Shown here: positions 44,860-57,330 of the stretch, in pieces
Numbering within the stretch: the stretch's first letter is position 1
How the letters are laid out: each line of letters opens with the position of its first letter
Assembly: GCF_019393635.1 (NCBI RefSeq)
Contig: NC_057864.1
Location: forward strand, 82,834,882-82,898,881
Direction of reading: 5' to 3'
Length of the DNA: 64,000 nt
Origin: Dromiciops gliroides
Lineage: Eukaryota; Chordata; Mammalia; Microbiotheria; Microbiotheriidae
Notes under the pieces: model-generated
What the model was told of the DNA's origin: nothing
Databases searched by the model: none
Seen by the model: only the letters and a program-made list of their open reading frames with translations
Program-made: the position numbers and the translations under genes

Positions 44860-45010
44860 TTTACCAATGTATATTATCACCTTTTATGTAATTTACTATC
44901 TTAAAGCATTACCGATAGCACTGAAAAGTTAAATTGCTTGTCTGAGTTGGAGTTTGAACTAGGTTCTTCTTCCTGTGAGGTCCACTCTCTATCTTTAATG
45001 TTACCCTGCT
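44860..45010 (-). mobile_element. MIR-like fragment
   Basis: 'gaaaagttaaattgcttgtc', then 'gagtttgaactaggttcttc'. Confidence 0.55.
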
Positions 45011-45869
45011 TTATCATCATGCTCACGTTCATGCTTATCATCATCATCATCATCACTGATTTGTGTATACACACAAATATAATTTTGGCAGAGGGCTAAT
45101 TAAAGTAGATCAGGCCAAATATGAGAAACCGAGTATTTGATGTGATTGATTTAATGTGACAAAACTCTATTAGTCTCAGACCTGCTTTTTCTGTACTCCA
45201 AGGCCAAAGTTGCCTATTATTCCAATAACTTTTAATTTTCTCCTTTAGCATTTCAGTCCCCTTTGACGAATGTGATGTTGTTTTGTTTTTGTTTGTTTGT
45301 TTGTTTGATTTTTTTGGGGGGTGTTTTTCTAAAAGATCTCAGTCTTCAAAGAACTGATAAACTTTGGCATCAGTGGTTGGAACACTGACTTGTATTACTC
45401 TGATGCTGAATGGTTTGCCTTAGATTCAAATACATATTATTGTCATTTTTGAGATTATATCCCAGTGCTACTTTTCTTACCCTGTTATTTACTATGTGGG
45501 AAACTTCTAATGAATTCTTGCTGATAGTAGTATATGTAATGATCACTTGAATTAAATTTCCCTATCTCCACCCATTTAAGTTCACTGACACCCAAGATGT
45601 TGATAGTTAATCTTTCCATCTCTTGTTTGACCACATGATTCTTTGTTCACAGAGCTTATGTTCCAGGTTCCTATGCAATATTGTTCTTTAGAACATCAAA
45701 CTTTCCTTTAGTCACCAGATGTATCCACAGATGAGCTTCCTTTTGGCTTTGAGTTAGCCACTTCATTAGCACAGGAGCTACTTATAGCTGTTTTTCACTG
45801 TTTTCTAGTAGCATATTGGACTTGAGGGGCCTATATTTGATGCCATCTCTTTTATTATTTTAATATTAT
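45011..45869. other. Unassigned sequence
   Basis: Short (ATC)n at 45040-45057 and (GTTT)n near 45283-45306; no gene recognised. Confidence 0.45.
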
Positions 45870-46080
45870 CTGTGTTTTGTTTTCTTGGGGTTTTTTGGCA
45901 AAGATATTGGGGTAGTTTGCCATTTCTTTTTCCAAAGGATCATCTTTTGTCAGAACTCTCCACTATGACCTATCCATCTTGGATAACCTTGTATGGCATA
46001 GCTCATGGTTTCACTGAGCTATGTAAGACTTTCTGCCAAGACAAGACAGTGATCCAGGAGGGGAAATTTCAAATGTAATA
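45870..46080 (+). mobile_element. RTE-type LINE/composite SINE fragment
   Basis: Starts with the composite-SINE/RTE motif 'gggttttttggcaaagatat' and 'agtttgccatttctttttcc', then RTE-like 'cactatgacctatccatctt', 'tgtatggcatagctcatggt' and 'agacaagacagtgatccagg'. The 68-residue frame is part of this relic. Confidence 0.6.
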
Positions 46081-46749
46081 AAGATAGCATCTATAGTTCT
46101 CACAAAATCATGTATCCTTAGGAAATGAGTTTGTATGATTCAAAGGATTGTTGTTTTGAAGAGAAGGAGGAATATTTAATCTATCACGCTGTTTTATCAC
46201 TTTAATACTTTAAAATTGGCATTATTCTATATAGTTACAATCAATTATATATCTATAAAACTGATAATGTGTTAATAAGCAATGACCAATTAAATATGGT
46301 CTTATTGGACATACTTCATTTGATGTCTCAGTATGGAAGAAGTAAAAAAAAAATTTGTAAAAGGGAGTTCTGCAATGTCATTAATTTAACAATAGTATAT
46401 GGGATTCTTTTTTAAACTTTTTAGGATTCAATACAAATGTGCTTATTAATTTGTAGATTTGACAAATATTGATTTGTTTTATGGCTTATAATTAGCTCTT
46501 TTCAAGTAAAATTCTCTACAGAGCTCTTCTCCAGTCCTTTTAGCTTCTTTGATATTCTTCTAAACATGTTGCTATTGAATCTCTTGACTAAAAGGTTGCT
46601 TAATGTTCCAACTTTGTCTTAACTAATATAGCCTGATTGACTTTGCCAAAAAGAGTTCAACAACCCAGTTTGGAGCCATTTGTTAGGACAAATGGAACCA
46701 GAAATCTCCAATATTTTAGGACTGCTTTTAGAGGTAGAGGGTATATGGG
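46081..46749. other. Unassigned AT-rich sequence
   Basis: Nothing recognised. Confidence 0.45.
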
Positions 46750-46985
46750 AATGACTAAATGGTGGTTCAGTGGCTAAAGATGTTAGATTTTATGTCAAAA
46801 GGACTTGCATTCAAATTCAGCTTTAAATACTACTTGTGACCCTGAGTAAGTCATTTAATATTGTCGGACTAATTTTCCTCATCTATAAAATGGTAATAAT
46901 ACATAACTTGCCTCACTGTGTTATTGTGAGGAACAAATAAAATAACATACATAAAGAATTTTACAAACTACAAAATGCTAACTAT
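46750..46985 (+). mobile_element. MIR SINE
   Basis: 'gaccctgagtaagtcattta', 'tcctcatctataaaatggta', 'cctcactgtgttattgtgag'; almost full length. Confidence 0.82.
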
Positions 46986-47118
46986 TCTTTTTTTAATCTT
47001 TTGATATAAAGGGAGGGTAACTCATTGATAAAAAAATAGTTGGAAACATGGGTTGGAAGGTGGGGCAGAGTTTCAGTGATGTAACAATAGTATTATATTT
47101 TAAAAAAGAAAATATTTA

Positions 47119-47273
47119 GGGGCAGCTAGATGGCGCAGTGGATAGAGCACCGGCCCTGGATTCAGAAGTACCTGAGTTCAAATCTGGCCTCAGACACTTA
47201 ACACTTACTAGCTGTGTGACCCTGGGCAAGTCACTTAACCCCAATTGCCCCGCAAAAAAAAAAAAAAAAAAAG
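47119..47273 (+). mobile_element. SINE (WSINE1-type), full length
   Basis: Perfect 13-bp duplication AAAGAAAATATTT at 47105-47117 and 47274-47286. An intact head, CORE and 20-A tail make it one of the youngest copies. Confidence 0.95.
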
Positions 47274-47286
47274 AAAGAAAATATTT

Positions 47287-48614
47287 GTCCATGGCAGGCA
47301 GGTATAAATGATTTGCAATCTTCAGCATTAGAAGCAAAATCCACATGCAAGAGCTCACAAATACACTGAACTTCCAAGGCAGGAACTATTTATGATAATT
47401 AGTATTAATATCAAGTTATTAACTAAACATAGTCAATCAAATATAATATTCATTACTGTAACAAAAATACCTCACACTTATATAGCCCTTTGTATTTTAC
47501 ATAGCGGGTTTTTCTGTTTGTTTTGTTTTCCCCCAGATCAACTCTAGGAGCTTGTTTGGTCAGATTGTATCCTTGCATTTTCAATTTTTCTTGATAGTAT
47601 GGAATTTGCTGACAGCATTAAAAATCTAAGATAAAGTGCTAGGTTCAGTAGAAAAGTCAGGGCAGCTAAATATTGTGTTTTATTGTGTCTAATTATAGAA
47701 ATGTGTCCCACTTTTGTTTCACCAGATCCTTAAATTCTGTTTCTATGCGTGAAATGAAGTTAAAGTCTCCATCTGCACATAATTTGTGAATCATACCAAA
47801 AAGTAGTCATATAAATTAAAAAACTTGGAGTTAAGTTGACTTTCCGTTTATGATATCCTTTAGAAATACATTATATGTTTCAAAAATTAAGGTCATTAAA
47901 CATACCCTCTTTAGGGTGAAAATAATGTTTAGTTCTAGGGATGCCTGATTTTTTAAATGAATTTTGAATTGCATTACAAAGTCATTTTATTTAAAGAGAA
48001 TTGTTGACTACATTAGAGTAAAAACCAATTTCTATTATGCTTTAACAATTATCATTTTCTTATTTTGATTCCAAATTTCAGGTCTGAGATTAAAAAAATT
48101 GAAAATATTGAGTCAATTAAGAAATGGGAACCAAAAAACCAAGACCTATTTATATTTACAGCCTTTTCTTCCTAGCTTTGCCAATCTTCCTTTATCTTTT
48201 GAAGTACTTAAGAGTAGAAAGTGTGAAAGAGTAGTGAAAGTGTACTTAAGAGTACTTAGGAGTAGAAAAGTAGAAAGAGGCAACTGCTTAAGACCCAAAA
48301 GCTTCAGAAAAAAATTAAGTAGGGGATTTAGTGCTAAAGGAAGAATTTGGAGGAAATCCTATCTGTAGATTCAAGTTAGATTTCCATGGATTTAAATTAT
48401 AAGTTTTTATTGCTATTTCTGAGACCTCATGTCTTGAGGTGGAAAGATAGAGAAAACAATGTGTAGGCATGAAGAGAAGTAAATTTGCAACCCTATTTTA
48501 TTTTTGAAACCCTATTTCCAATTTTTGGAAAGCATATAACTGTTGCCAATGGAAACTATCTCTAGGTCATCCTCTTTAATAAGGACATTGTCAAGCTGGA
48601 GTAAATGCATCCTG
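47287..48614. other. Unassigned AT-rich sequence
   Basis: An imperfect tandem repeat of AGTACTTAAGAGTAGAAAG-type units at about 48203-48282; otherwise nothing recognised. Confidence 0.45.
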
Positions 48615-48710
48615 AGGAAGACAAATCATAGAATCACAGAATTTCAGAATTATAAGGGTCTTCAGTCTCCATCGAGTACAAATCATACCCTAAAAATAAT
48701 TCCCATGACA
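48615..48710 (-). mobile_element. CR1/L3 tail fragment
   Basis: 'catagaatcacagaatttca', then 'gaattataagggtcttcagt', the usual reversed CR1/L3 end. Confidence 0.6.
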
Positions 48711-48719
48711 ACATACTCA

Positions 48720-48875
48720 ACAAGTTCAGTTTGGTACAGTGGAAAGGATCTAGGACTTGGAAGAAGAGAACTTTCATTCAGATCTTATCTCTGTCATCTA
48801 TTTTCTCGGTGACTGTGGACAAATCTCTTACTCTTTCTGGGTTTCAGTTTCCTCATGTATATGTAAAAGGCCTTT
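48720..48875 (+). mobile_element. MIR SINE
   Basis: 'tttggtacagtggaaaggat', 'gtgactgtggacaaatctct', 'gtttcagtttcctcatgtat'. Confidence 0.75.
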
Positions 48876-49859
48876 GGAGTATTCTCAGATTGACTAAAGG
48901 GCTTCTCTAGGTATGCCCAGATCTCCTAAAATAAAGGAGCCCTCTTTGCCTTTACCTTTTGGGAAGCTTGCAGGCTGCATCTTTAAAACTAGCCAGATTA
49001 AGAATCTCTCTCTTGTGTACTCATTCACCCATAGCATGGGCACCATGAACAGGAAAAGTCAGGGATGGGTTGGGGGGATACTTTTATCCTGGTGGCTCTA
49101 AGGAATGGTCCTGCTGTGTTTCTTCTGTTCTGTTTGTTTCTGTTCTGTTTCATTTTTCTTCTCAGTTTCTGCTGCCAGTGATCAGAGTGAATCCCATTGG
49201 ATCCACCTGATGAGCCATAGCATCTTAGGAATCAAGATTCTAGACAGGATATTGCAGCCATACAGCTTGGCGTGGAAGCCCTGAGAAATCAGGGCTCCTG
49301 GGACTTGGGGTTGGGGGAGGGCAGGTAATTGGAACTTACAACTTTACACTATAGGAATTGAGATAAAATGTTCATATATTTGTAATAAAGCTTTGAAGTA
49401 AATATCCTTGTGTATAAGCTAACCTATCAGTGTCTATAGAATTGGGGAACAAGGGATCACCCCTATAATGTGAGAAAAATGATTTGGCATTAGAGCCAGT
49501 GTCAGAGAGCCTAAGTACTCCTGAAACTTGTAAGGGTAACAGAGAAGCTTGGGCAGAGAGAAGTGAAATTTAACTTACTTGACTTTCAGGAGGTAGAGGC
49601 CCGGGTAGTCTGTGTTACATTTGACTCCATAGGCAAATTCCATAGGTAAATATCAGCAATTAGGCTTTACATTCTAAAGATACCTTAAGCTTGATTTCTA
49701 TAGTACATCCAATTTAAAATGGATAAGAATAGGCCCCTCAATATTACATTGTCTCTGTTTCTCTTTCTCTATTTCTATCTCTACTTCTATCTTTTTCTCC
49801 CTCACTTTTTTTTCCCTTTCTGACAACGTCTTCATCTTTGCTGACAACACATTTCATCT
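48876..49859. other. Unassigned sequence
   Basis: A TTCTGTT-rich patch at about 49118-49152; no gene recognised. Confidence 0.45.
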
Positions 49860-50225
49860 CCCTGACTCTATTCATTTTTACTGACTGTCTCCCACACCTG
49901 AAATTCACTACATTCTCCTCTCTGCCTCTAGGTCCCCTAGCTTTGGTAGCTTCCTTCAAATCTAAGTTAAAATTCCACATTCTACATGAAACATTTTGTA
50001 GTCACCCTTAATACTAGTGCCTCAGCCTGAAATTATTTCCAAATTATTCTGTATATATCTTGTTTGTACATAATTGTTTACAGAGGGTCTCCTCAATTAG
50101 ACTGTAACCTAGTTGAGGACAAGGATTATTTTTGCCTTCCTTTATATAACCCAGCACTTAACATTGTGCCTGGCACACAGCAGGTGCCAAATAAGTGCTT
50201 GTGGACTTGAATTGATCCTGGAGAA
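49860..50225 (+). mobile_element. L2 LINE 3' region
   Basis: 'agcttccttcaaatctaagt', 'attagactgtaacctagttg', 'gtgcctggcacacagcaggt'. Confidence 0.82.
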
Positions 50226-50479
50226 ACTTCTATTCTGAGCCTGACCCTTCAGATCCATGAATTCTATTCCTGGACCATTAGTTCAGTAAAGCTCCAGCTA
50301 TGCTTCACTTCTTCTCCTCTCTAGCTCCCTCCTTTAGGACAACTGTTTTACTGCCCTCCCAATATCATTTCCTACCTCCTTCTCTTAAACCCCTTCAATT
50401 TGTGAACCATGATCAATGATTAAATCAACTCTACCCTAGCTCCAGAACCAAGTGTGTTAATCTATTCAGGAAAGTTACT

Positions 50480-50810
50480 TTGGGATAGCACTATCTTTCC
50501 TTTTCAGTACTTAGCACTGTGTTTGCAACATTTTGTTGTTGTTTCTCCACTTTTCAGACTTGTTCAACTCGTCATGACCCCATTTGGGGTTTTCTTGGCA
50601 GAGATACAGGAGTGGTTTGCCATTTCCTTTTCCAGTTCATTTTTATGGATGAGGAAACCGAGGAAAAAAGGTTAAGTGATTCACCCAGGGTCACACAACT
50701 AGTAAGGCCAAATTTGAACTCATGAGGCCAAGTGCTCTATCTACTGTGGCACCTACTTGTTCATTTAGAACACAGGAAGTGCTTAATAAAATTTTACATA
50801 AGGAGTACTT
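50480..50810 (+). mobile_element. L2 LINE 3' end split by a composite SINE
   Basis: 'tcagtacttagcactgtgtt' before and 'acacaggaagtgcttaataa' after the SINE inserted at about 50525-50763. Confidence 0.65.
50525..50763 (+). mobile_element. Composite SINE nested in L2
   Basis: 'tcatgaccccatttggggtt', 'ggagtggtttgccatttcct', 'agggtcacacaactagtaag', 'gtgctctatctactgtggca'. Confidence 0.88.
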
Positions 50811-51884
50811 AATACATACTTTTGCAGTCATTCCCTCTCTTCCTTTGTATATTTGTACGTATTTGTGCGTATATATGTAGATACGCAAATCTAAGAGGAA
50901 TAAAAAAATTAATTAAAGCAGTGGGTTTTTTTAAGCTTCTTAAATATACTGGACATTTTCAAAGTGACAGGAACCATTTAGGCCCTCATCTATTATCAGT
51001 CAAGATTTGACATCTATTTTAAATGCTAATGATATAACTGACATTTGGAAAATTTTAATTCCAAAAGTTAAGGCAAATACATAGTTCTTTCTGAAAGTGA
51101 GATCCTTTAATGCTTAACAATACTAGACCCCATTTATGTTTTTAAGCATCATTTAAAAATAACTACATGCCACATTATTTCAAATGGCCTTTTTGATCAC
51201 AGTATGGCTATTTTTTTTTTAACCAATTTACATCAGCATGGCTCTTACTGACATTTTAAACTGTCAGTTTTTACAGAATGCACATTTCTTACAGAGTGTT
51301 AATTTCCTCTGGAAATGGTGAATAGAGTATCATTATTAAGACAATTTCGATGTGTGAAAATAAGTTCAGATAAATTTAGAAATACAACATCAACCAGATT
51401 TCAAGATATTTTAACCACAGCATGAAAAAAGTGTTAGGAGATAGTGGTAAGATACAACTTATCATAGGCAACAAAAGTTAGGTCTTTACAGAATTATAGA
51501 ACATTGGACTCTAAACGGACCTTGGAGATAAAATGGGGATATTACTAACACATTTCATCCTGAAATATGTCAGTTGGGATGTTCTTTATGTTAAGGCAAA
51601 TAACTACCTCTCTAATACAGTTACCTATTACTTTTAGTTCTCTCTCTGGAGCCATAGAGAATAAAAACACTTCCTCTTCTACAAGATATTTATTTTTTTT
51701 TAAGTACCAACAAGTCCACATTTCTTTGACAACTTTTTATGATTGTATGATCAGTCTTCTCAGTAAAACTCACTCTTTCATCTCTCTCTATCACTGTCTC
51801 TCTCTGTATCTATTTTTTAATCAACAGTCAACATAAAAACAAATGAAAACCCTGAAACTGATTGCTTCATTTCTTTTTCTTTCT
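50811..51884. other. Unassigned AT-rich sequence
   Basis: A possible CR1/L3 tail fragment (minus strand) at 51487-51560 ('cagaattatagaacattgga'); no gene recognised. Confidence 0.4.
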
Positions 51885-52012
51885 TTTCTTTCTTTCTTTC
51901 TTTTTTTTTTTTTTGGCAGGGCTAGAGTCAAGTGTCTGAGGATGGTTTTGCACTCAGGTCCTCCTGAATCCAGGGCCAGTGCTCTATCCACTGCGCCACC
52001 TAGCTGTCCTCG
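51885..52012 (-). mobile_element. SINE (WSINE1-type), shortened
   Basis: Long T-rich tail, 'gtcaagtgtctgaggatggt', 'aatccagggccagtgctcta', 'gcgccacctagctgtcc'. Part of the CORE is missing. Confidence 0.9.
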
Positions 52013-52084
52013 ACTCTTTTATTTGTTGGTCAGTTGGTCAAGTTAGCAAAAATAGTTCAAGTCTGAGAAACTATAAGGGTAACC

Positions 52085-52127
52085 TTATACATACATATGT
52101 ATATATGTATATATATATATATATATG
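52085..52127. repeat. TA-rich microsatellite
   Basis: TACATATGTATATATG followed by about nine TA units. Confidence 0.85.
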
Positions 52128-52569
52128 AATGATAAATGTCAGTGAAAACAAATAAAATTGAATTTTCAGACTCAAGAATTGGGCTGAGTCAAAAATCTTA
52201 TGATTAAGTTATATGAGAGGTAGACAATAAATAGCTTTATCAATACACAGCAATAAATCAGATTTTATAATTGAATTTAGTTGTTAAGCTAATAGAAATA
52301 GCTGTATCAGACATATAATATTCCAGACATATAGATTAATAGTCTCCAAAACAAAATGTGTAAAATATTCTATTGTAGTATGGGAGGATTGTTATATTTC
52401 TATTTATTTTTATGAAAAAAAAGAAATAGTATGCTTAGCTAAGGTTTCATTTTATGCTAATATGTTCATTCTTTCCATATATCAGATAGTCATATTGATA
52501 CACAGTACACCCTGACACAAAAGTAGATATTCTCTAACATGAGGAAGTTGTTGTCAGTCATTTATTCAT
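52128..52569. other. Unassigned AT-rich sequence
   Basis: Nothing recognised. Confidence 0.45.
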
Positions 52570-52690
52570 TTTCAGCATCAGCTGGGTCATGTATTTTATA
52601 GAGTACTTGCCTTGGAGTGATTATGACCTGAGTTTGAATGTGAATTCAGGCATTTACTAGCTATGTATTCTCTCTCAGGCTTAGTTTCTT
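52570..52690 (+). mobile_element. MIR-type SINE fragment
   Basis: 'tatgacctgagtttgaatgt', then 'atttactagctatgtattct' and 'ttagtttcttcatctgtaag'. Confidence 0.65.
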
Positions 52691-52959
52691 CATCTGTAAG
52701 AAATAACAAACATTAGAAATATAAAGAACCTTGGAAGACTTTGATGAATTGATGAAAAGCAAAGTAAGCAAAGCCAAGAAAACAATATAAACAATAATCA
52801 CAGCAATATAAAAGGAAAGAATTGAAAGTGAATGTTGTAAAACTGTAATGAAAAAACATGGACCCAAAGAAAATATATCGAAACAACAGCATCCTCATCC
52901 TATCCCAAGTTGCCCTTTGTAGATGTCACAGGTTAATGTGTATGCAACATTCTATATGG

Positions 52960-53075
52960 TTGCAGAATTGAATGGTTAAGCAACTTCTCAGGATTAGATG
53001 GTTAGTAAGTATCTGATACAAGGTTTCAAAACTAGTCATCCAAGCTCCCAAGTCCATTATTCTGTCAACTCTATT
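52960..53075 (-). mobile_element. MIR-like fragment
   Basis: 'aatggttaagcaacttctca', then 'gatggttagtaagtatctga'. Confidence 0.55.
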
Positions 53076-53184
53076 GTCTTTTTCTCCATTTAAGGCATAT
53101 ACTCTTGTTCTTCATTTTTACTATCTGTTTATTATCTTAATATAATATCACCCAATACCACTGTCTAATTATGATGATGTTCAT

Positions 53185-53300
53185 TAATAACAATAACTAA
53201 CATTGATATAACATCTATTATGTGTCAGATACCACTGTGCTATAAGAGCTTTACAACTCTCACATTTGATCCTCTTAACTTTTCATTATTAAATTTTAAT
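53185..53300 (-). mobile_element. MIR fragment
   Basis: 'ataactaacattgatataac', 'atctattatgtgtcagatac', 'tttgatcctcttaac'. A SINE lies directly after it. Confidence 0.65.
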
Positions 53301-53304
53301 TAAT

Positions 53305-53437
53305 CAGGTCAGCTGGGTGCACAGTGGATAAAGCACTGGCCCTGGATTCAGGAGGACCTGAGTTCAAATCCGACCTCAGACACTTAACACTTGCTAGCTG
53401 TATGACCCTGGGCAAGTCACTTAACCCCAATTGCCCA
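53305..53437 (+). mobile_element. SINE (WSINE1-type)
   Basis: 'aggtcagctgggtgcacagt', 'ggataaagcactggccctgg', 'gggcaagtcacttaacccca'. No A tail is left. Confidence 0.92.
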
Positions 53438-54344
53438 GTTGCTGCATTGGGATAATAATCCTTTCATATAAAACAATTTTAAATACAAATCCCATGTAGC
53501 ATAGACTTTTGTTTTAATAAATAGCACCTAGCCTATATTCTTTTCTAATTTTTTCATAATCTTTTTATAATTTAGCTACTTGTTGAAGGTATGTAAAGCT
53601 GCAAGGAAAAGGTCATCTTTCTGTTTCCTTAATCCATTTTTCCAATTTTGTCTCTTGCTTATTTGGCATTGTATTTTTTTTTCTTTGACTGAAAACATGA
53701 TAGCTTTTTATCTTCTCAATTTTTAAAAATTCTCGTTAGCATTTTCCAACTGTACATAATGCTTCAATCTGACAAGTAATTAAATTCAGCTTGATCATTC
53801 ACTAAAGTCTTTACTTACGATGTGATAAATCAAATATTTCCAAATAGGAACACTTTCCCATCATTTCCCAATGACTAAATCTACCATTTTTAAATCTAAA
53901 AAGGCAAGAGAAAAAAAAACACTCCTTATTGTAAACATATCACCAGTGGGCAAATTTTAAACTCTACATTGCCTACTGTTTTGCCCTGTTTTTCACTCCC
54001 CACTCAATTAATGTGAAACATAAATAAGAATCTTCTTAGAGAATGGACTTTCTAGAATACATGAATATATAAACTACAGGGAAATCTCATTAATGACAAA
54101 GGGTAAAACAATAAAAAAATTCTTCTTTGATCTACAAGCATGCCTCCTATAATTGGTGAGTTAGATTAGTCAGAGAGAAGTGTAATATGAACTAGTATCT
54201 ATTCCAGATCTGTTATATGAATCATTTATTCAGCTCCAAAAAAGAAATGCCTTTGTAATTGAGATGTATGCAGAGACTTTAACTTTGTTTGTTTTTTAAG
54301 ACCTATTGGTCCTTTCACTGAATTGTCTGTAAATAACTTGAAAG
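53438..54344. other. Unassigned AT-rich sequence
   Basis: Nothing recognised. Confidence 0.45.
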
Positions 54345-54480
54345 AGGAGAACATCTGTGAATTAGCAACTGGGGCAATCAGGAAAGATCTTATATAGGAG
54401 ATAGCATATGAGCTGACTTCTGAAGGAAATTAAGGGACTAGGACAGGTGGAAGTAAGGAGAGTGACCTCTGTAAAGGTGG
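54345..54480 (-). mobile_element. L2 LINE body fragment, antisense
   Basis: 'aatcaggaaagatcttatat', 'gagctgacttctgaaggaaa'. Confidence 0.5.
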
Positions 54481-54564
54481 ACAGGTACAAAATGGAACGT
54501 CCTTTAAATTCTCAGGGTTTTTGTTGTTTGACTGCTTTTAAGACTAAATACCATGTAAATCTAC

Positions 54565-54685
54565 ATGAAGCCTTAAACTCTTTGTGAATAGGGATTGTTT
54601 CATTGATTGCATTTGTTTCTCCAAACAGCAGAGTATGTGGAACATAGGGTGTAATAAGAGATTGTTGATTAATTGGTTGATCCCC
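54565..54685 (+). mobile_element. L2 LINE 3' end
   Basis: 'ctctttgtgaatagggattg' and 'gtatgtggaacatagggtgt'; weak. Confidence 0.5.
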
Positions 54686-54729
54686 CTCTCCCATAATAGG
54701 GCCTAATCCCCAAATAATCTTCTACCTGT

Positions 54730-54900
54730 GATGCATATACACATACACACGCACATGCACACGTGCACATATATGTATGTAACTATACATATATACAAAT
54801 ACACACATATATTATTATTATACATTTACCAGAATACTATATATATTTATGTATGTATATATGTATATATGTATGTGTATATGTGTGTGTGTGTTGTATG
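54730..54900. repeat. CACA/TATG-rich simple sequence
   Basis: Imperfect CACATACA then TATGTATA repeats. Confidence 0.8.
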
Positions 54901-55134
54901 ATGGTCAATGTATAACAAGCACTTTCTTCCCTCTCCCCACCAAATGTACAAGGCTAATTTTTAACTTTAATCTGCAATGATAGCTCTTGTGTATAATTTT
55001 CATAATATAGATAATTAACAGAATAATAAATCTAGACCTGTAATGTTTGCCAATTTTTGAGGTTTAAATGTTCTTACTGAAAATTGAATAATTGTTCTCA
55101 ATAGCCTGGATAAGGTGGCTCCAGTATATCCTCT

Positions 55135-55370
55135 TATAACAACAATACTACTAGCTAACATTTATATAGTGTTTGCTATGTGGCAGGGACTGTGCTAAGC
55201 ACTTTATTATTTCATTTGATCCTCATAACAACTTGGTGTGGGTGGGGGGTGGGGGTGAGGACAGAGGCTAAATGACTTACCCAGGCTCACACAGTAAGTG
55301 TTTAAGATCACATTTGAACTCAATTCTTCCTGATTTCAGGCCCAGCTTTCAATCCTTTGCATCACCCAAC
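55135..55370 (-). mobile_element. MIR SINE, antisense, near full length
   Basis: 'tagctaacatttatatagtg', 'ggcagggactgtgctaagca', 'catttgatcctcataacaac', 'tgacttacccaggctcacac'. Confidence 0.85.
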
Positions 55371-55379
55371 TGGAATGCA

Positions 55380-55799
55380 TCATGGTGCTTAGCATGAGCT
55401 GAAATGTAAAGAAGATCTTACCTATAAAATGTTACAACACATGAAGGTAGGTGCTCATGTAAACTATCAATTGATATTTGCAAGGAATAATAATGTGTAT
55501 AGTCTCACTTGAAGTTGGTGATGCACTTTTTTTCAATTAACAAACATGTTTTTTCTCTCTCAAAACCCTTTGAGAAAGGATAAAAAGAAAAAGAAAATCC
55601 TCATAGCAAATCTGTTTAATCGTGCAAAATAAATTCCCTTGATTGGTATGTCTGAAAAAAAATGTATGTAACACTTTTCCTATTAAGTAAATCATCTCTT
55701 CTTAGGAGGGTGTAGCTGTACCCTTACATGAAAGGCTTGATTAGGCAAAACATTTTACCTGTTCTCTAAAAAACAAGAAAAACTTCAAACACTGAATAG
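55380..55799. other. Unassigned AT-rich sequence
   Basis: Nothing recognised. Confidence 0.45.
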
Positions 55800-56340
55800 T
55801 GAGTAAATACATTTATTCATTTATATAGATTAAAATGTAGCAGAAAATACACAAATGAACTGCCCTAACCATCCCAACCCAGCCACATATTTGATTTCCA
55901 ACTACACAGAGTTCCAAAACTCACCTTAATGAAAATTCCCCAAGTTCTATAGGATTCATGCTGGAAATGAGAGGCAAATTTTGAAGCTGACCCAAATATC
56001 TGCCTTCCAAAGTCTGCTCTTTCTCTTCATGGGTCTCTCCAAGAAGATAATATGGAGTCTCATGTGTCTTCTGGATTTTATGATCTCCAGAAACTTATCA
56101 TTCTGCAAGATGATATCAACTTTGAAGCTCACACACCTCTGGCACTCCTTGCCTTTAGGGTCTTTTCCTCACTCTGGTTGGACAGGCTAGAGGGCATATA
56201 TCAGATAATTCTTCTAAGTTCTGTTTTAGGAGTCCACCCAAAGAATTCCTCTCATCATTTCCTACCCAACTGTATTTCATGCTCTACAGAAACTCCTTAT
56301 TCTGCAGGATGAATTCAACTTCTATATAGGGAAGGAATGA
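55800..56340. repeat. Unrecognised block with a diverged internal repeat
   Basis: A less AT-rich block containing two related segments 199 bp apart: CAGAAACTTATCATTCTGCA (from 56088) and CAGAAACTCCTTATTCTGCA (from 56287), both followed by GATG...TCAACTT. Neither the 69- nor the 86-residue frame shows a domain. Possibly an old LTR or duplicated UTR; unidentified. Confidence 0.4.
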
Positions 56341-57330
56341 CCTATACTTATGAATTCACTAATCTGGTGTGAAGAAGGAAAAAAAGAAAAAAAAAACTTG
56401 ATTACCATAATTAGCACAGTATTTCCATCTTGATTTATTGTTAATATCAGTACTATTTTAGCTTGATATCTAAAATTCCAAAATATTGGGTTAACTAACA
56501 AACATTTGTCGCTCCATAGAAATGCTATTTCTTAAAGTTCAGCAGCTGAAAGCTGGGTAATAGTTTTATTTTTAATTATGTAGGTATCAACCTCACACAA
56601 AAATAATGCCAAAAAATTAAAATTCAGCATTTTTAGAAGTCTCTCAAATAAATAGTACCATGGAGTTGTGAGTCCAAATTTGGCCCATAATTAAGAAATC
56701 AATATATGCTAAGTAGCTAGAGAAGAGATAAAAATACTATATGTGGATATTGGTGAGCTGATTTATGCATTTGCTTCCCTGTTGTTTTACATATGCTGCA
56801 GTATACTGTTACTGTTGCCAATAGTTTCCTTATGAAACATTGATTCCCTGATGCTCCACAGTTCAAAAATAAGCAGGAAAAGAAATGGCTAATAGTATCA
56901 CAGGTATTTCTGAAGCCATATGGGATGTAAGAGGTACTACAAGGAGCTAGAGATATAAGAGAAGATACTTGGGAGATAAAGCTAGCTATGATCTTAATTA
57001 GAGAATCATATCATTTTAGAGTTTCAAGTGACTAGATCATTGAATCTAGGAATAAGAACTTAAATGACTTGCCCCATAAGTATTATGTTGAAGAGATAGA
57101 ACTTAAAAGTAGACCTTTCTGACTCCAAAAATGGTTTTCATTCCCCTTTGATACTCTGCCTATTTTTTTGGTATTGCTGATAAAACTGTTGCAGAGGCCA
57201 CTGACAAATCTGTTCTATATACATGGCCACAATGTTGGCCAGTGCCATCCTGCTGTAGGTTTATATAAGGGTTGGATTTATCAATGTATTGCTTGGGATT
57301 ATTCAGCTGTTATGAAGACCCATTGTTTAA
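56341..57330. other. Unassigned AT-rich sequence
   Basis: A MIR-like piece at about 57050-57130 (minus strand); otherwise nothing recognised. Confidence 0.4.
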
